From Nitrososphaerales archaeon (GTDB lineage: Archaea > Thermoproteota > Nitrososphaeria_A > Caldarchaeales > Wolframiiraptoraceae), in NCBI GenBank assembly GCA_023269855.1, contig JAGDWP010000125.1, positions 1 through 40,105 on the forward strand: a DNA stretch of 40,105 nucleotides, read 5' to 3'. The translations under genes and the position numbers were made by a program. This document shows positions 19,206 through 29,273 of this stretch, in pieces (the stretch's first letter is position 1; each line of letters begins with the position of its first letter). The notes beneath the pieces were generated by a model. It made no database searches. It had not been told where the DNA came from and saw only the letters and a program-made list of their open reading frames with translations.

Positions 19206-20267
19206 ATGTCAGCTACGAAGCTTAGCAGCCTCTACTCGATAGTCCGCTCCTATGCTTTGAAGGGGATGCTCCTCGAATACTCAACCTATGAAGACTTATC
19301 CAACTCAAAGAACCTGGAAGAAATGATTGATAGACTGAGGACAACAATATACAGTGTTGTGCTAGTTGAGTCTCCTAAACCATTGAATGCGGAAAGCCTT
19401 GAAAAAATCTTCCAAACAAATCTAATAGATGTAGAATACTCTCTTATCAAGTATGTGCCTAAAGCAAGATTTCTTGAATCATATTTTCTCAGACACTTGT
19501 ATCGAAACGTCAAGACTATACTTAAAGCTAGAGCTGTCGGAACACCATATGAGGAAATAGCTAGAAAAATAAATCTCAGAGCTGAAGAATATCTTAAGAT
19601 TAGAGACTTGGTTGTTAAAGCATTAGCTGAAAAAGACTTAGAAAGTACAGTTGAGACGCTTAGAGGCACCCCTTTCTATAAAGACGTCCAAGACGCCTTA
19701 GAGATTTACCTGCGAGAAAAAGACCCTCTAATATTTGAGACATTCTTGGATCGATCATTCTATGAACGATTACTTAGTTCTCTTAAGAAAATGAAGAGAG
19801 ATGAGAGAAAACCTCTTCAATCATTGCTAGCATACGATGTTGATGGATACATTATAACAGCAGTGTTAAGATCTAGGGTCTGGAACCTAACCCCTGCTGA
19901 AGCAAGAAAGTTTATGCTATCTTCTGGGATAAAGATAAATGGAAAAAAGATTGAGAAGATGATTCAAGCAGCAAGTATCGAGGAAATTCTTTCAGAATTA
20001 AAAGATACAATATATGAAGATGTTCTAAAGAATATTGATGCATCCAATATGCTAAGAACAATCGCATTTATAGAATCCTGGTTTAAGGATGAAGTAATAA
20101 AGAAAGCGAGGAAAGCTTTCCTACAAGAAATATTCAAGCTTGCAGTAATCTACTCATTTATAAAGCTTAAAGAAGTAGAAGTAAGAAACCTCTCAGGAAT
20201 TGCTTTTGGAATAGAGTATGGACTAACATCTTCGCAAATACTTGAGAATGTTAGGAGAACGGTCTGA
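19206..20267 (+). CDS. atpC: A/V-type ATP synthase subunit C-like (AC39 family)
   Basis: YSIVRSYALKGMLL; DVDGYIITAVLRSRVWNLTPAEARKFML; ORF track start 19182 overlaps the preceding gene, ATG 19206 preferred. Confidence 0.85.
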   Translation: MSATKLSSLYSIVRSYALKGMLLEYSTYEDLSNSKNLEEMIDRLRTTIYSVVLVESPKPLNAESLEKIFQTNLIDVEYSLIKYVPKARFLESYFLRHLYRNVKTILKARAVGTPYEEIARKINLRAEEYLKIRDLVVKALAEKDLESTVETLRGTPFYKDVQDALEIYLREKDPLIFETFLDRSFYERLLSSLKKMKRDERKPLQSLLAYDVDGYIITAVLRSRVWNLTPAEARKFMLSSGIKINGKKIEKMIQAASIEEILSELKDTIYEDVLKNIDASNMLRTIAFIESWFKDEVIKKARKAFLQEIFKLAVIYSFIKLKEVEVRNLSGIAFGIEYGLTSSQILENVRRTV

Positions 20268-20296
20268 GATAATTTTCATTTTCCATAAATACAGAT

Positions 20297-20512
20297 ATGA
20301 GGAAGAGAATATATAAAATAGTTGTATGCAAGAACTGTGGCCACTTACAGATAACCTTCGCAGAACATAGTTGTAAGTGTTTTAGATGTAGTGTGAACAT
20401 AGATATTGATAGTAGCACAGTCATATTCAGAACAGATAATCCATCTAAGGCTAGAGAGAAACTTCTTAATCTTAAATCTACAAAACCAGTGGGATTCAAG
20501 AAGCTAAAGTAA
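20297..20512 (+). CDS. Small archaeal zinc-ribbon protein (DUF1922-like)
   Basis: VCKNCGHLQITFAEHSCKCFRC zinc ribbon, 71 aa. Confidence 0.65.
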   Translation: MRKRIYKIVVCKNCGHLQITFAEHSCKCFRCSVNIDIDSSTVIFRTDNPSKAREKLLNLKSTKPVGFKKLK

Positions 20513-20614
20513 TATAGAAAAACATCGATTCAGCATGTTTTCTTTAACACTTACTGTTAATAATGCATAGTAAAACTTATTGTGTACCCGTGAAATATCA
20601 TTATAGGACACAGC

Positions 20615-21454
20615 ATGTTGCTAGGAGCTCATGTCTCAATCTCTGGAACGATAGATAAAGCAGTTGATAGAGCACGTGACTTAAGGTGCACAACTTTCCA
20701 GATATTTACAAGGAATCCGAGAGGTTGGAAAGCTAAGAAGCTTAGTGATGAAGAGGTTGAAGAATTCAGGAAGAAGATGAAAGAATACAATTACAATATT
20801 GCTGTTTCTCACATGCCTTACCTACCCAATATTTCATCTCCCATACTGCAGACTTTTAGAAAATCTGTCTCATCACTCATACAAGAACTGGAGAGAAGTG
20901 GGGAACTTGGATTAAACTATCTAGTTGTACATATTGGGAGTCATTTAGGTAAAGGATTAGATGCTGGAATCAAGAAAGCAGCTGAAGCTGTTAATACTGC
21001 TCTAAGTAAAGTAGACAATGATGTAATGATTCTGCTTGAGAACATGGCTGGTCAGAGAAATAGTGTAGGCTCCAGGTTTGAAGACATAAAGAGAATACTG
21101 AATTTGATAGAATATCCTGATAGAGTTGGAGTATGCATAGATACATGTCATGCATTTGCTGCAGGATATGATCTCAGGACTAGGGAAGCTATAGAGAATA
21201 CTCTTAGAGACTTCGATGAGATAATAGGTTTAAGACTACTGAAAGTAGTGCACATTAATGATTCGAAGGGAGATCTTGGAAGCCACCTTGACAGACATGA
21301 ACACATAGGAATGGGTAAAATAGGTGAAAATGGATTCAAAGAATTATTCCACAATCCTCACATTAGAAATCTACCGTTAATCCTCGAGACACCAGTGGAT
21401 TCTAGGGGGAACTTTGCAACAAACCTTGCTAAATGTAGAGAACTATACCTATAA
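20615..21454 (+). CDS. nfo: Endonuclease IV
   Basis: LGAHVSISGTIDKAVDRA, FQIFTRNPRGW, GVCIDTCHAFAAGYD, HINDSKGDLGSHLDRHEHIG. Confidence 0.95.
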   Translation: MLLGAHVSISGTIDKAVDRARDLRCTTFQIFTRNPRGWKAKKLSDEEVEEFRKKMKEYNYNIAVSHMPYLPNISSPILQTFRKSVSSLIQELERSGELGLNYLVVHIGSHLGKGLDAGIKKAAEAVNTALSKVDNDVMILLENMAGQRNSVGSRFEDIKRILNLIEYPDRVGVCIDTCHAFAAGYDLRTREAIENTLRDFDEIIGLRLLKVVHINDSKGDLGSHLDRHEHIGMGKIGENGFKELFHNPHIRNLPLILETPVDSRGNFATNLAKCRELYL

Positions 21455-21483
21455 ATTTTTGGGAGATCGAAGAGAAGAGATAC

Positions 21484-21912
21484 ATGAAGAGTATTACAAA
21501 GTTTATCAATAAATTGTTAAAGAGAATATTCTCAGCTGAATTCATCAAGTTCAACATCGTTGGTGGAATTGGGGTTGTGGTCAATATGGCTGCATATATT
21601 TTTCTCAAAGATTGGCTCTCATTACATTATATGATTTCAGGAGGACTAGCTACGGAGATATCTATTATTAATAATTTCATTTTTAATGATTTGTGGACTT
21701 TCCGAAATAGGAATATGAAGATGAATCTCCCCTCCAGAATCTTCATCTTCCATCTCTCACGTCTTCTAGGAATGGGTGTAACGCTTGGAACATTATACAT
21801 CCTAGTTGACATCTTCAGGGTTAACGAGCTGTTAGCTTACCTAATTGCTGTAGGCTTAGGAGTGCTAGCAAACTTCTATACAAGCGATGTCTATGTATGG
21901 TCTCAGAAATAG
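21484..21912 (+). CDS. GtrA-family membrane protein
   Basis: FIKFNIVGGIGVVVNMAAYIFL, EISIINNFIFNDLWTFR, four TM segments. Confidence 0.85.
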   Translation: MKSITKFINKLLKRIFSAEFIKFNIVGGIGVVVNMAAYIFLKDWLSLHYMISGGLATEISIINNFIFNDLWTFRNRNMKMNLPSRIFIFHLSRLLGMGVTLGTLYILVDIFRVNELLAYLIAVGLGVLANFYTSDVYVWSQK

Positions 21913-22489
21913 ATGTTTTCTGGATATATGCTTTCTTGACTGTTTCTGTTAAGAGTGGCAGTACACCCAGTCTATCCAATGATAAAGCTATTAGATAGCC
22001 TATGATCGATCCAGGAACTGAGCTCGCAGCCCATCCAGCCCAGAAGACTGGTAGAAGATTGAGAACACCTTGTTCTTTTAACATTCCAACTAGTCTTACA
22101 TCCCCTATTAGAGGTGCGAAGATTAGTAGAGAGAATGTTCCACCTATCAAGACTGTACCAACTGGTTCGAGGAAAGCTGCAGAATATTTCACGAATCTAT
22201 TCTTTGCTTTTCTAGTTACCATGTATCCAAGTCCTACGAGTATTGCTCCAGGTATTCCTCCTGGGAAAGCGTACAGTGTCCCTATTCCTAGCATGTTTCT
22301 AATAGTTCCAATGAATATTGCTGCTACTGCTCCCCACCATGGTCCAATTGTTATGCCGCTTAATACGTTTACGAAGTGTTGAGTTGGATAAGCTTTCGTT
22401 GTAATAAAATGGAACCATAAAAATGGTGCCAAGGATACTCCAAGCGCAGTGTATACGGCCAGCAGAGCTATCTTCTTATTATCCATCAT
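21821..22489 (-). CDS. thiW: Energy-coupling-factor S component, ThiW-like
   Basis: HFVNVLSGITIGPWWGAVAAIFIGTIRNMLGIGTLYAFPGGIPGAILVG; 3' end overlaps GtrA antisense. Confidence 0.8.
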   Translation of the reverse strand: MMDNKKIALLAVYTALGVSLAPFLWFHFITTKAYPTQHFVNVLSGITIGPWWGAVAAIFIGTIRNMLGIGTLYAFPGGIPGAILVGLGYMVTRKAKNRFVKYSAAFLEPVGTVLIGGTFSLLIFAPLIGDVRLVGMLKEQGVLNLLPVFWAGWAASSVPGSIIGYLIALSLDRLGVLPLLTETVKKAYIQKTSISETIHRHRLYRSLLALLSLQQLGKLTAR

Positions 22490-22694
22490 CTTGAACGAAT
22501 TGTTTAACTTCCTTATAAGGAATCATATAAGCACCTTATACAGATTTTTCAACGCATTAATCAAGATTCAATAATTCATGTTAACAGTAAATATTCCATA
22601 ATGTCTTTTCGGAATCTAGATCAACTAACTTCGTCTTGAAAAATTAATCGCAATATTCTTAGATTAGTCTAGAGAAAATATCTTATGGGTAGAG

Positions 22695-24023
22695 ATGATG
22701 ATGAAGAAGAGAGTAATCGTTATGGGTGCTGCTGGAAGAGATTTCCATAATTTTAATATGTATTTTAGAGAAAACCCGTATTATGAGGTTGTAGCTTTTA
22801 CGGCTGCTCAGATACCTGGGGTAAGTGGTAGAATATATCCACCAGAACTCGCTGGAGAAAACTATCCACATGGAATACCAATCTATCCTGAGGAAATGTT
22901 GAACGAGCTAATTATGAAGTATGATGTAGATTTAGTTGTTCTATCCTATAGTGATTTAACACATGAAGAAGTAATGCATAAAGCATCACAAGTGCTCGCT
23001 GCTGGAGCAGATTTTATGCTTCTAGGTTCTAAAAGCACTATGATCGAATCGGATAAACCAGTAATAGCGGTTACCGCTGTGAGAACAGGTGCTGGTAAGA
23101 GTACAGTCACTCGGAGAATAGCTTCAATACTGAAGAAAAACAATGTAAAATTCAACATCGTGAGACATCCTATGCCATATAGTAGACTGCTAAAGTACAA
23201 GGTTCAGAGGTTTGCTTCATTCGAGGACTTAGACAAATATGAATGTACTATAGAAGAGAGAGAAGAATATGAACCACACTTGGAGATGGGGAATACAGTG
23301 TATGCTGGCGTTGATTATAGAGAGGTTTTAAGAGAAGCATCAAAAGATGCTGACCTAATATTGTGGGATGGTGGAAATAACGACTTCCCATTCTTTAAAC
23401 CAGCTATGATGGTGACAGTTGCTGATGCTCTTAGACCAGGACAGGAATATTCAACGTATCCAGGTGAAGTAAATGTAAGGATGGCTGATGTAGTGATAAT
23501 CAACAAAGTCAATTCAGCAAGCCTGGAAAATGTAAAGATAATAGAGGAGAATGTTAGAAGACTGAATCAACGTGCTCTCATAATTAAGGCATCTTCTAAA
23601 CTTTATGTGTCTAATCCTGAAGTTATTTCAGGTAAAAAGGTTCTCGTCGTAGAGGATGGTCCAACTGTAACTCATGGGGGCATGAGCTACTCAATAGGAT
23701 TGATTGCTGCAAAAACATACAATGCAAGAGAAATAGTTGACCCAAGAGACTATGCTGTCGGCTCCATTAAAGAAGCATATCAAACATATAAGCATCTAGG
23801 CCCAGTTCTTCCAGCCATGGGCTACACTAGAGAACAGATTAAAGAACTCGCAGAAACAATCAATAGTATAGAGTGCGACCTTATCATCCTAGGTACACCG
23901 ATAGATTTAGGAAGACTGATAAACTTGAAGAAACCATACGTAAAGGTGAGATATGAGCTTGAAGAAATAGGTAAACCAGACCTTGAAGACGTATTAAGGA
24001 GATTTGGACTGTTAAAGAGTTGA
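22695..24023 (+). CDS. Cyclic 2,3-diphosphoglycerate synthetase-like P-loop protein
   Basis: VMGAAGRDFHNFNMYFR, AVRTGAGKSTVTRRI, WDGGNNDFPFFKP. Confidence 0.87.
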   Translation: MMMKKRVIVMGAAGRDFHNFNMYFRENPYYEVVAFTAAQIPGVSGRIYPPELAGENYPHGIPIYPEEMLNELIMKYDVDLVVLSYSDLTHEEVMHKASQVLAAGADFMLLGSKSTMIESDKPVIAVTAVRTGAGKSTVTRRIASILKKNNVKFNIVRHPMPYSRLLKYKVQRFASFEDLDKYECTIEEREEYEPHLEMGNTVYAGVDYREVLREASKDADLILWDGGNNDFPFFKPAMMVTVADALRPGQEYSTYPGEVNVRMADVVIINKVNSASLENVKIIEENVRRLNQRALIIKASSKLYVSNPEVISGKKVLVVEDGPTVTHGGMSYSIGLIAAKTYNAREIVDPRDYAVGSIKEAYQTYKHLGPVLPAMGYTREQIKELAETINSIECDLIILGTPIDLGRLINLKKPYVKVRYELEEIGKPDLEDVLRRFGLLKS

Positions 24024-24030
24024 AAAATAT

Positions 24031-24570
24031 TTGGAAGAATTTCTTGGGAAGAAAACCTTACTGGTAGGAGAAGTCGGTACTGGTAAAACCTTATTCCTTG
24101 TAGAATTCTTAAAGTTTCTAGTAGAGAATGGTTACTCCAATGACGTCACGATCATTGATATGGCCCCCGTGCGAATCCAAGGAGTAGGCGGGTCGATGTC
24201 AGAATACACTGACCTAGTCCTATACGTTAGATATTTGAAGTCTGAGAAAGTTTGGGCACCTAGACTGTTGGGTAGAAACAAAGAAGAAGTCTTAAAATTC
24301 GCAGAAGAGAATAGAAGAAACATCGAGCCATTAATTACTACATATCTATCTAACCCGACTAGAATTCTCCTGGTAAATGATTTATCTATCTATCTTCATG
24401 CTGGTAACATCTCAAAGATCATGGAATTAATTGACGTAGCAGAGACATTCATGGCCACAGCATATGAAGGGAGGAGGCTGGAAGATGATAAAGGTTCAGG
24501 GATAACAGAGAAGGAAAGAAGATTGCTCAGTATACTCAAAGATAATGTGGATATCGTTAAGAAATTCTAA
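24031..24570 (+). CDS. Small P-loop NTPase of unknown function
   Basis: Walker A VGEVGTGKT; TTG start 8 nt after the preceding stop. Confidence 0.7.
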   Translation: MEEFLGKKTLLVGEVGTGKTLFLVEFLKFLVENGYSNDVTIIDMAPVRIQGVGGSMSEYTDLVLYVRYLKSEKVWAPRLLGRNKEEVLKFAEENRRNIEPLITTYLSNPTRILLVNDLSIYLHAGNISKIMELIDVAETFMATAYEGRRLEDDKGSGITEKERRLLSILKDNVDIVKKF

Positions 24571-24622
24571 CGAGATAAGTCACTGATATAGAGATATATT
24601 AAACAGCTTTGGAAAAACTATA

Positions 24623-25981
24623 ATGGAGATGAAGATCCCTAGAGCTTTAACAATAGCAGGCTCAGATTCGGGTGGGGGTGCAGGTATCCAAGCCGACTTG
24701 AAGACTTTCGCAGCCTTAGGAGTACACGGTATGTCTGCAATAACCTCTATCACTGCTCAAAATACTAAGACTGTAACATTGATACATGATGTCCCCGTTG
24801 AAATGATTCGTGAACAGATAAGAGTAGTAGTTGAAGATATAGGTGTAGATTCTGTAAAGACTGGGATGCTTCATACAGTTGAGATCATCTCGGCGGTTGC
24901 AGATGAACTACGGAACATTAATGCACCGATAGTTGTAGATCCAGTTATGATTGCAAAGAGCGGTGCTAAACTATTAAGAGATGACTCTATCAATACTCTT
25001 ATCGAGAAATTAATCCCCTTAGCTACTGTTGTTACACCTAATGTGAGAGAAGCTGAAGTACTGGCTAAGATGGAGATCAAGGATGTTAATGACCAGATGA
25101 AGGCTGCTGAAGAGATCGCATCGTTGGGACCTAAAGCTGTAGTCGTTAAGGGAGGACATATCGAAGGTTTAGAAGCTGTAGACATACTCTACTATCAAGG
25201 TGAATTTAGAAAATTCGTAGGAGAACGGTTGAATACAAAGAATACTCATGGAACTGGATGCACGTTTGCTTCAGCTATAGCCGCTCAATTAGCTAAAGGA
25301 TACAATATACCGGAAGCTATTCAAACAGCTAAAGAATTCGTTACTTCTGCTATTAAATATGGGCTGAATATAGGTGGAGGCCATGGTCCAGTAAACCCGA
25401 CAGGTAGGATCGTTAGAGAAGCTGAGAAATTCAGAGTATTAGAGAATCTAAGAGAAGCGATAAAAGTTATTGAAGAATCAGAGTGGATAGTAGAATTCAT
25501 ACCTGAATCCCAGAGTAATCTCGTAATGGCGATAGAGAACCCTGAAGGGTTAGATGATGTTGCAGGTATACCAGGTAGAATCGTTAAAGTAGGTGGTAGA
25601 GCTAAAGCTTCATCCCATCCATGGTTTAATTCATCAAAGCATGTAGCTTCTGCAGTAATAACAATGATGCAATATTATCCAAGTCTGAGATCAGCCATTA
25701 ACATTAAGTATTCTGAGGAAATAATATCAGCTGCTAAGAAACTTCACTACGTCGTTAGTAGTTATGATAGGAGGGAAGAACCACCTGAAATTAAGAACGT
25801 AGAAGGAAAGACGATACCCTGGGGAATTAAGACAGCGCTTGAGAAAATTGGATGGCGAACACCAGACTTGATTTATCATCTTGGAGATTGGGGTAAAGAA
25901 CCAATGATATTATTATTCGGAGAAGACGCTTTAAGAGTCGTAGAAAAATTAAAGAAAATCAGTGAGTTTCTAAGAGGTTGA
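24623..25981 (+). CDS. ThiD-ThiN fusion (HMP(-P) kinase / archaeal thiamine-phosphate synthase)
   Basis: Thi[19 protein letters not shown] and [15 protein letters not shown]; ThiN-like [15 protein letters not shown]...[12 protein letters not shown]. Confidence 0.93.
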   Translation: MEMKIPRALTIAGSDSGGGAGIQADLKTFAALGVHGMSAITSITAQNTKTVTLIHDVPVEMIREQIRVVVEDIGVDSVKTGMLHTVEIISAVADELRNINAPIVVDPVMIAKSGAKLLRDDSINTLIEKLIPLATVVTPNVREAEVLAKMEIKDVNDQMKAAEEIASLGPKAVVVKGGHIEGLEAVDILYYQGEFRKFVGERLNTKNTHGTGCTFASAIAAQLAKGYNIPEAIQTAKEFVTSAIKYGLNIGGGHGPVNPTGRIVREAEKFRVLENLREAIKVIEESEWIVEFIPESQSNLVMAIENPEGLDDVAGIPGRIVKVGGRAKASSHPWFNSSKHVASAVITMMQYYPSLRSAINIKYSEEIISAAKKLHYVVSSYDRREEPPEIKNVEGKTIPWGIKTALEKIGWRTPDLIYHLGDWGKEPMILLFGEDALRVVEKLKKISEFLRG

Positions 25982-26053
25982 GATTCCTTCATTCAAGAAT
26001 TAGCCCATCAATTATCATTACTCCACCCAGCGAACAACCAGTACACTGATGTT

Positions 26054-27583
26054 CTATAGATTTCTAGGGATCGCTTCCAAGTTTACTTCAAGTCTTTTTG
26101 CTAACTTAAGTAACTTATTCTGACACTTCCTTAGATAGATTCTATAATACTTTTCGGGAATATATATTCTAATCGTATCATCATCTTCTTCTATCTTGAA
26201 TTCGGGAATATACCTATGTAGAAAGCTACTAATCTGTCTTACTGGCGTACTAGCTTCTTCTCTGAGCTTTTTTATTGGAACTACGAAGGTTCTCTCTCCG
26301 AAGACATATAATTCATATTTTGGTTCTCCTGACAGGAAATCTTTAACAATTACTGTTGGTCTAGCTAAGTCTGCCTTCTTTAACCCTGCTGGAACTTTGA
26401 CAGTCATCTCTAAAGTGTATATTTCCGATACTTCTCCTTTATCCATGAATATTACTGTGTCTATGATTGATGGTAGAACTCCTACGTCTACTTTGTTAGC
26501 TATTCTCTGTATAGCGTCTATAGGCGTGGTTGCATGGATTACTCCAACCATCCCTATCCCTGCAAACCTAAGATCTATGAAGAGATCGAAATCTTCTGAA
26601 CTTCTAATTTCATCAAAGATTGTGTAGTCTGGTCTACTAAGAAGGAGAACATCATGTAATTCATCTTCTCTAGAAGCAGACTTAGAATACTGGGTAATAT
26701 CTGGGGAGACATGTAGATCTCTGGGGCTCTCGATAGTTTTAACAATCTTATTCATCTGTCTATAGTGTTCTGCTAATGATTGGGCGAAAGTTGATTTACC
26801 CATTCCAGGTGGACCGGCAACTAAGATTCCTTCTGCGTGAACCTCAAGTCTTTCAACTACTTCTCTAGGTAGGTTATAGTCTTTCAAATTCTTCTTCAGT
26901 ATAGGTCTAACTACTGTAAGTTCAAACCCGTCTGAGAAAGGTGGTCTAGTAACAACTATTCTATAATCTCTAAGCTGGAAAATCTTTACACCTGGCTTAT
27001 CGACTTCTATGAATGCATTTATTCCAAAAGATGAATAAGCTTCTTTCATTAAGTGAGCTATCAGAAGCTCTAGGTCTTCACGACTCATAGGTTTATCAGA
27101 GATCTCTTCTAGTCTCCACCTGCCTGGGACTCCCCTCTTAACTCTCGGTGGCAATCCCTCTTTTAAATGGATACTCATAACGTCTTCAGAGAACAGGTCA
27201 TCTATCTTGAAGGGTGGCGGAGGCAGCTCGTAAAATACTTTAATACCTATAGATTGAGCTAGCCTAGCTGTTATAGGGTCGCATGTAACTAGATTCGCAT
27301 TAAGCTTTCTCGCTTCTTCTAGGATGATTAACCTATCTTTCTCACCGTCTTTATCATATGAACCGCTATACGTTATCTCAACGTTATGCTGTCCACATGT
27401 GTATTCTAATTCTTCTAAGCCTCTTATAGCTAGGGTATCACCCATAGATGCTTGCTCTTCTATATTTGATAAGATTACTCTATGGATTACCAGCCTACCT
27501 TTGAGTAGCCCTTCTCTCACTAGATATGAGGCTGCCCTAAGCTGGATTGCGGAGAGATCGACTAGTGAAATCTGCTCCATCAA
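26054..27583 (-). CDS. PIN-domain + PilT-like ATPase + C-terminal RNA-binding domain protein
   Basis: PIN-like N-terminus, Walker A VAGPPGMGKSTFAQS, DYTIFDEIRSSEDFDLF, GVIHATTPIDAIQR. Confidence 0.88.
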   Translation of the reverse strand: MMEQISLVDLSAIQLRAASYLVREGLLKGRLVIHRVILSNIEEQASMGDTLAIRGLEELEYTCGQHNVEITYSGSYDKDGEKDRLIILEEARKLNANLVTCDPITARLAQSIGIKVFYELPPPPFKIDDLFSEDVMSIHLKEGLPPRVKRGVPGRWRLEEISDKPMSREDLELLIAHLMKEAYSSFGINAFIEVDKPGVKIFQLRDYRIVVTRPPFSDGFELTVVRPILKKNLKDYNLPREVVERLEVHAEGILVAGPPGMGKSTFAQSLAEHYRQMNKIVKTIESPRDLHVSPDITQYSKSASREDELHDVLLLSRPDYTIFDEIRSSEDFDLFIDLRFAGIGMVGVIHATTPIDAIQRIANKVDVGVLPSIIDTVIFMDKGEVSEIYTLEMTVKVPAGLKKADLARPTVIVKDFLSGEPKYELYVFGERTFVVPIKKLREEASTPVRQISSFLHRYIPEFKIEEDDDTIRIYIPEKYYRIYLRKCQNKLLKLAKRLEVNLEAIPRNL

Positions 27584-27706
27584 TTATTCAACCGTTCTTT
27601 CCTGCCTTATCCCATAACCTACTACTTAATAAATACGACTGTCCATCCGTATAGAATTAACATGAACATGTAAAGGAGACTACCTTAGATAACTGTTTGA
27701 ACCAGG

Positions 27707-27997
27707 TTAGTCTTTAGTCTTCTCAATTCTGTAACTGACGATGAATCTCTCATCTGTAACCTGTTCATAGTCTTGTAAAGATGCTTTATACTCATCTGTA
27801 ACCCTCTGCATTTCATAGACAAAGTCTTCAAGATAATCTATAAACCCGCATGTATGACAGAGTGTTCCAGAAATCTCAGCCAGTAACTCTCCATTATCAT
27901 TCATCTTTAGCATTTTAGCTTCTGCCACCGACTTTCTATACTTGTTATATTCTTCAATCGTTTTCTCAACTACTTCCTCCAACTCCATACCTATCAT
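27707..27997 (-). CDS. Conserved hypothetical archaeal protein with one CxxC
   Basis: 96 aa with CHTCGFIDYLEDF; divergent from trm5. Confidence 0.6.
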   Translation of the reverse strand: MIGMELEEVVEKTIEEYNKYRKSVAEAKMLKMNDNGELLAEISGTLCHTCGFIDYLEDFVYEMQRVTDEYKASLQDYEQVTDERFIVSYRIEKTKD

Positions 27998-28007
27998 AAC
28001 CTATTCG

Positions 28008-29105
28008 ATGCTCATATTTTTAAGTATTCCCCAACATCAACATTATAAGAGAGAATTGGAAGAGAAGATAGCCGTCAAAGTTGAGAGATGCAAAGCCGAA
28101 GAAGTAAGAAGAAAACTACAATTGCTAAGGTTGATTGATAATGATTTCAAGCCTATGTTTGAAGGAGGTTATGTTTATTTTCCAGTGAAAACAGTCAATG
28201 GGTTAAATAGCTTACACAAAGAGTATTCAGTGGAAGTTGTTCAAGCGTTTTTTGAAAAGCGATTGAGGAAGCCGAAGAGCTTAAGAGAAGCTTTAGAGAA
28301 AATTCTTCCAAACGATCTTCACTCGTATATTCCATCATCGATAGACTTAGTTGGAGACATAGCCCTAATCACTATACCTGAGAAACTAGAAAGCTACAGT
28401 AGAGAGATTGGGACAGCTATAATTGATCTTTATCCGAGAGTTAAGACTGTACTTTCAAAACAGGGTGAAACAATTGGAGAATATCGGATAAGATTGTTTA
28501 ATATAATCGCAGGCGGACCGGATACTGAGACGATTCACAGAGAGCACGGGTGTATGTATAAAGTGGATTTAATGAAAGCTTTTTTCAACTCTAGAATGAG
28601 TGGTGAAAGATTGAGAGTAGCTCTCCAAGTTAGAGATAAAGAAAATATTTTAGACATGTTTGCGGGTGTCGGCCCATTCTCAATTCTCATAGCAAAGAAG
28701 AATCCGACAGTAACTATTACAGCTATTGAGCTTAATCCAGATGCTTACAACTACCTTCTAACCAATATTTCATTGAATAAAGTTGAAGATAGAGTAAAGC
28801 CATATCTTGGAGATGCTAGACAAATCCTAGAAGATTTTAAACCAATATTTGACCGGATAATCATGGACCTCCCATTCAATTCATTGAATTTTCTCGACAT
28901 AGCATTAAGCAAGCTAAAAAATCATGGAGTAATCCACTTATACCATGTTGAAAGTGGGGTTGACTCAATAGATAGAGCGAAGCTTAGAGTAACTAGGCTA
29001 GCGGAAGAGATTGGTCATAGAATAGAAATAACCTACTCACGGCAAGTACTAGAGGTAGCTCCTAGAAAATTCATTATAGCTTTAGACATAAAGAAGATAA
29101 GCTAA
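28008..29105 (+). CDS. trm5: tRNA (guanine37-N1)-methyltransferase, Trm5 type
   Basis: ENILDMFAGVGPFSILIAKK, IIMDLPFNS, LIDLYPRVKTVLSKQG; start 28008 preferred over ORF track 27942. Confidence 0.9.
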   Translation: MLIFLSIPQHQHYKRELEEKIAVKVERCKAEEVRRKLQLLRLIDNDFKPMFEGGYVYFPVKTVNGLNSLHKEYSVEVVQAFFEKRLRKPKSLREALEKILPNDLHSYIPSSIDLVGDIALITIPEKLESYSREIGTAIIDLYPRVKTVLSKQGETIGEYRIRLFNIIAGGPDTETIHREHGCMYKVDLMKAFFNSRMSGERLRVALQVRDKENILDMFAGVGPFSILIAKKNPTVTITAIELNPDAYNYLLTNISLNKVEDRVKPYLGDARQILEDFKPIFDRIIMDLPFNSLNFLDIALSKLKNHGVIHLYHVESGVDSIDRAKLRVTRLAEEIGHRIEITYSRQVLEVAPRKFIIALDIKKIS

Positions 29106-29273
29106 AACATTTAGACGCTTCCAAGATTCAGAGAGAAGACTAGTAGGCAAACGGCTAAGTAATTGTGAACAATAACCTTGATAGTTAATCTCTAGATGAT
29201 AATCTATAACTGGATTGAGGATAATGATTTATACATGTTATCTCTATATTGTTTATGGAAGAGTTGAGGTAGG

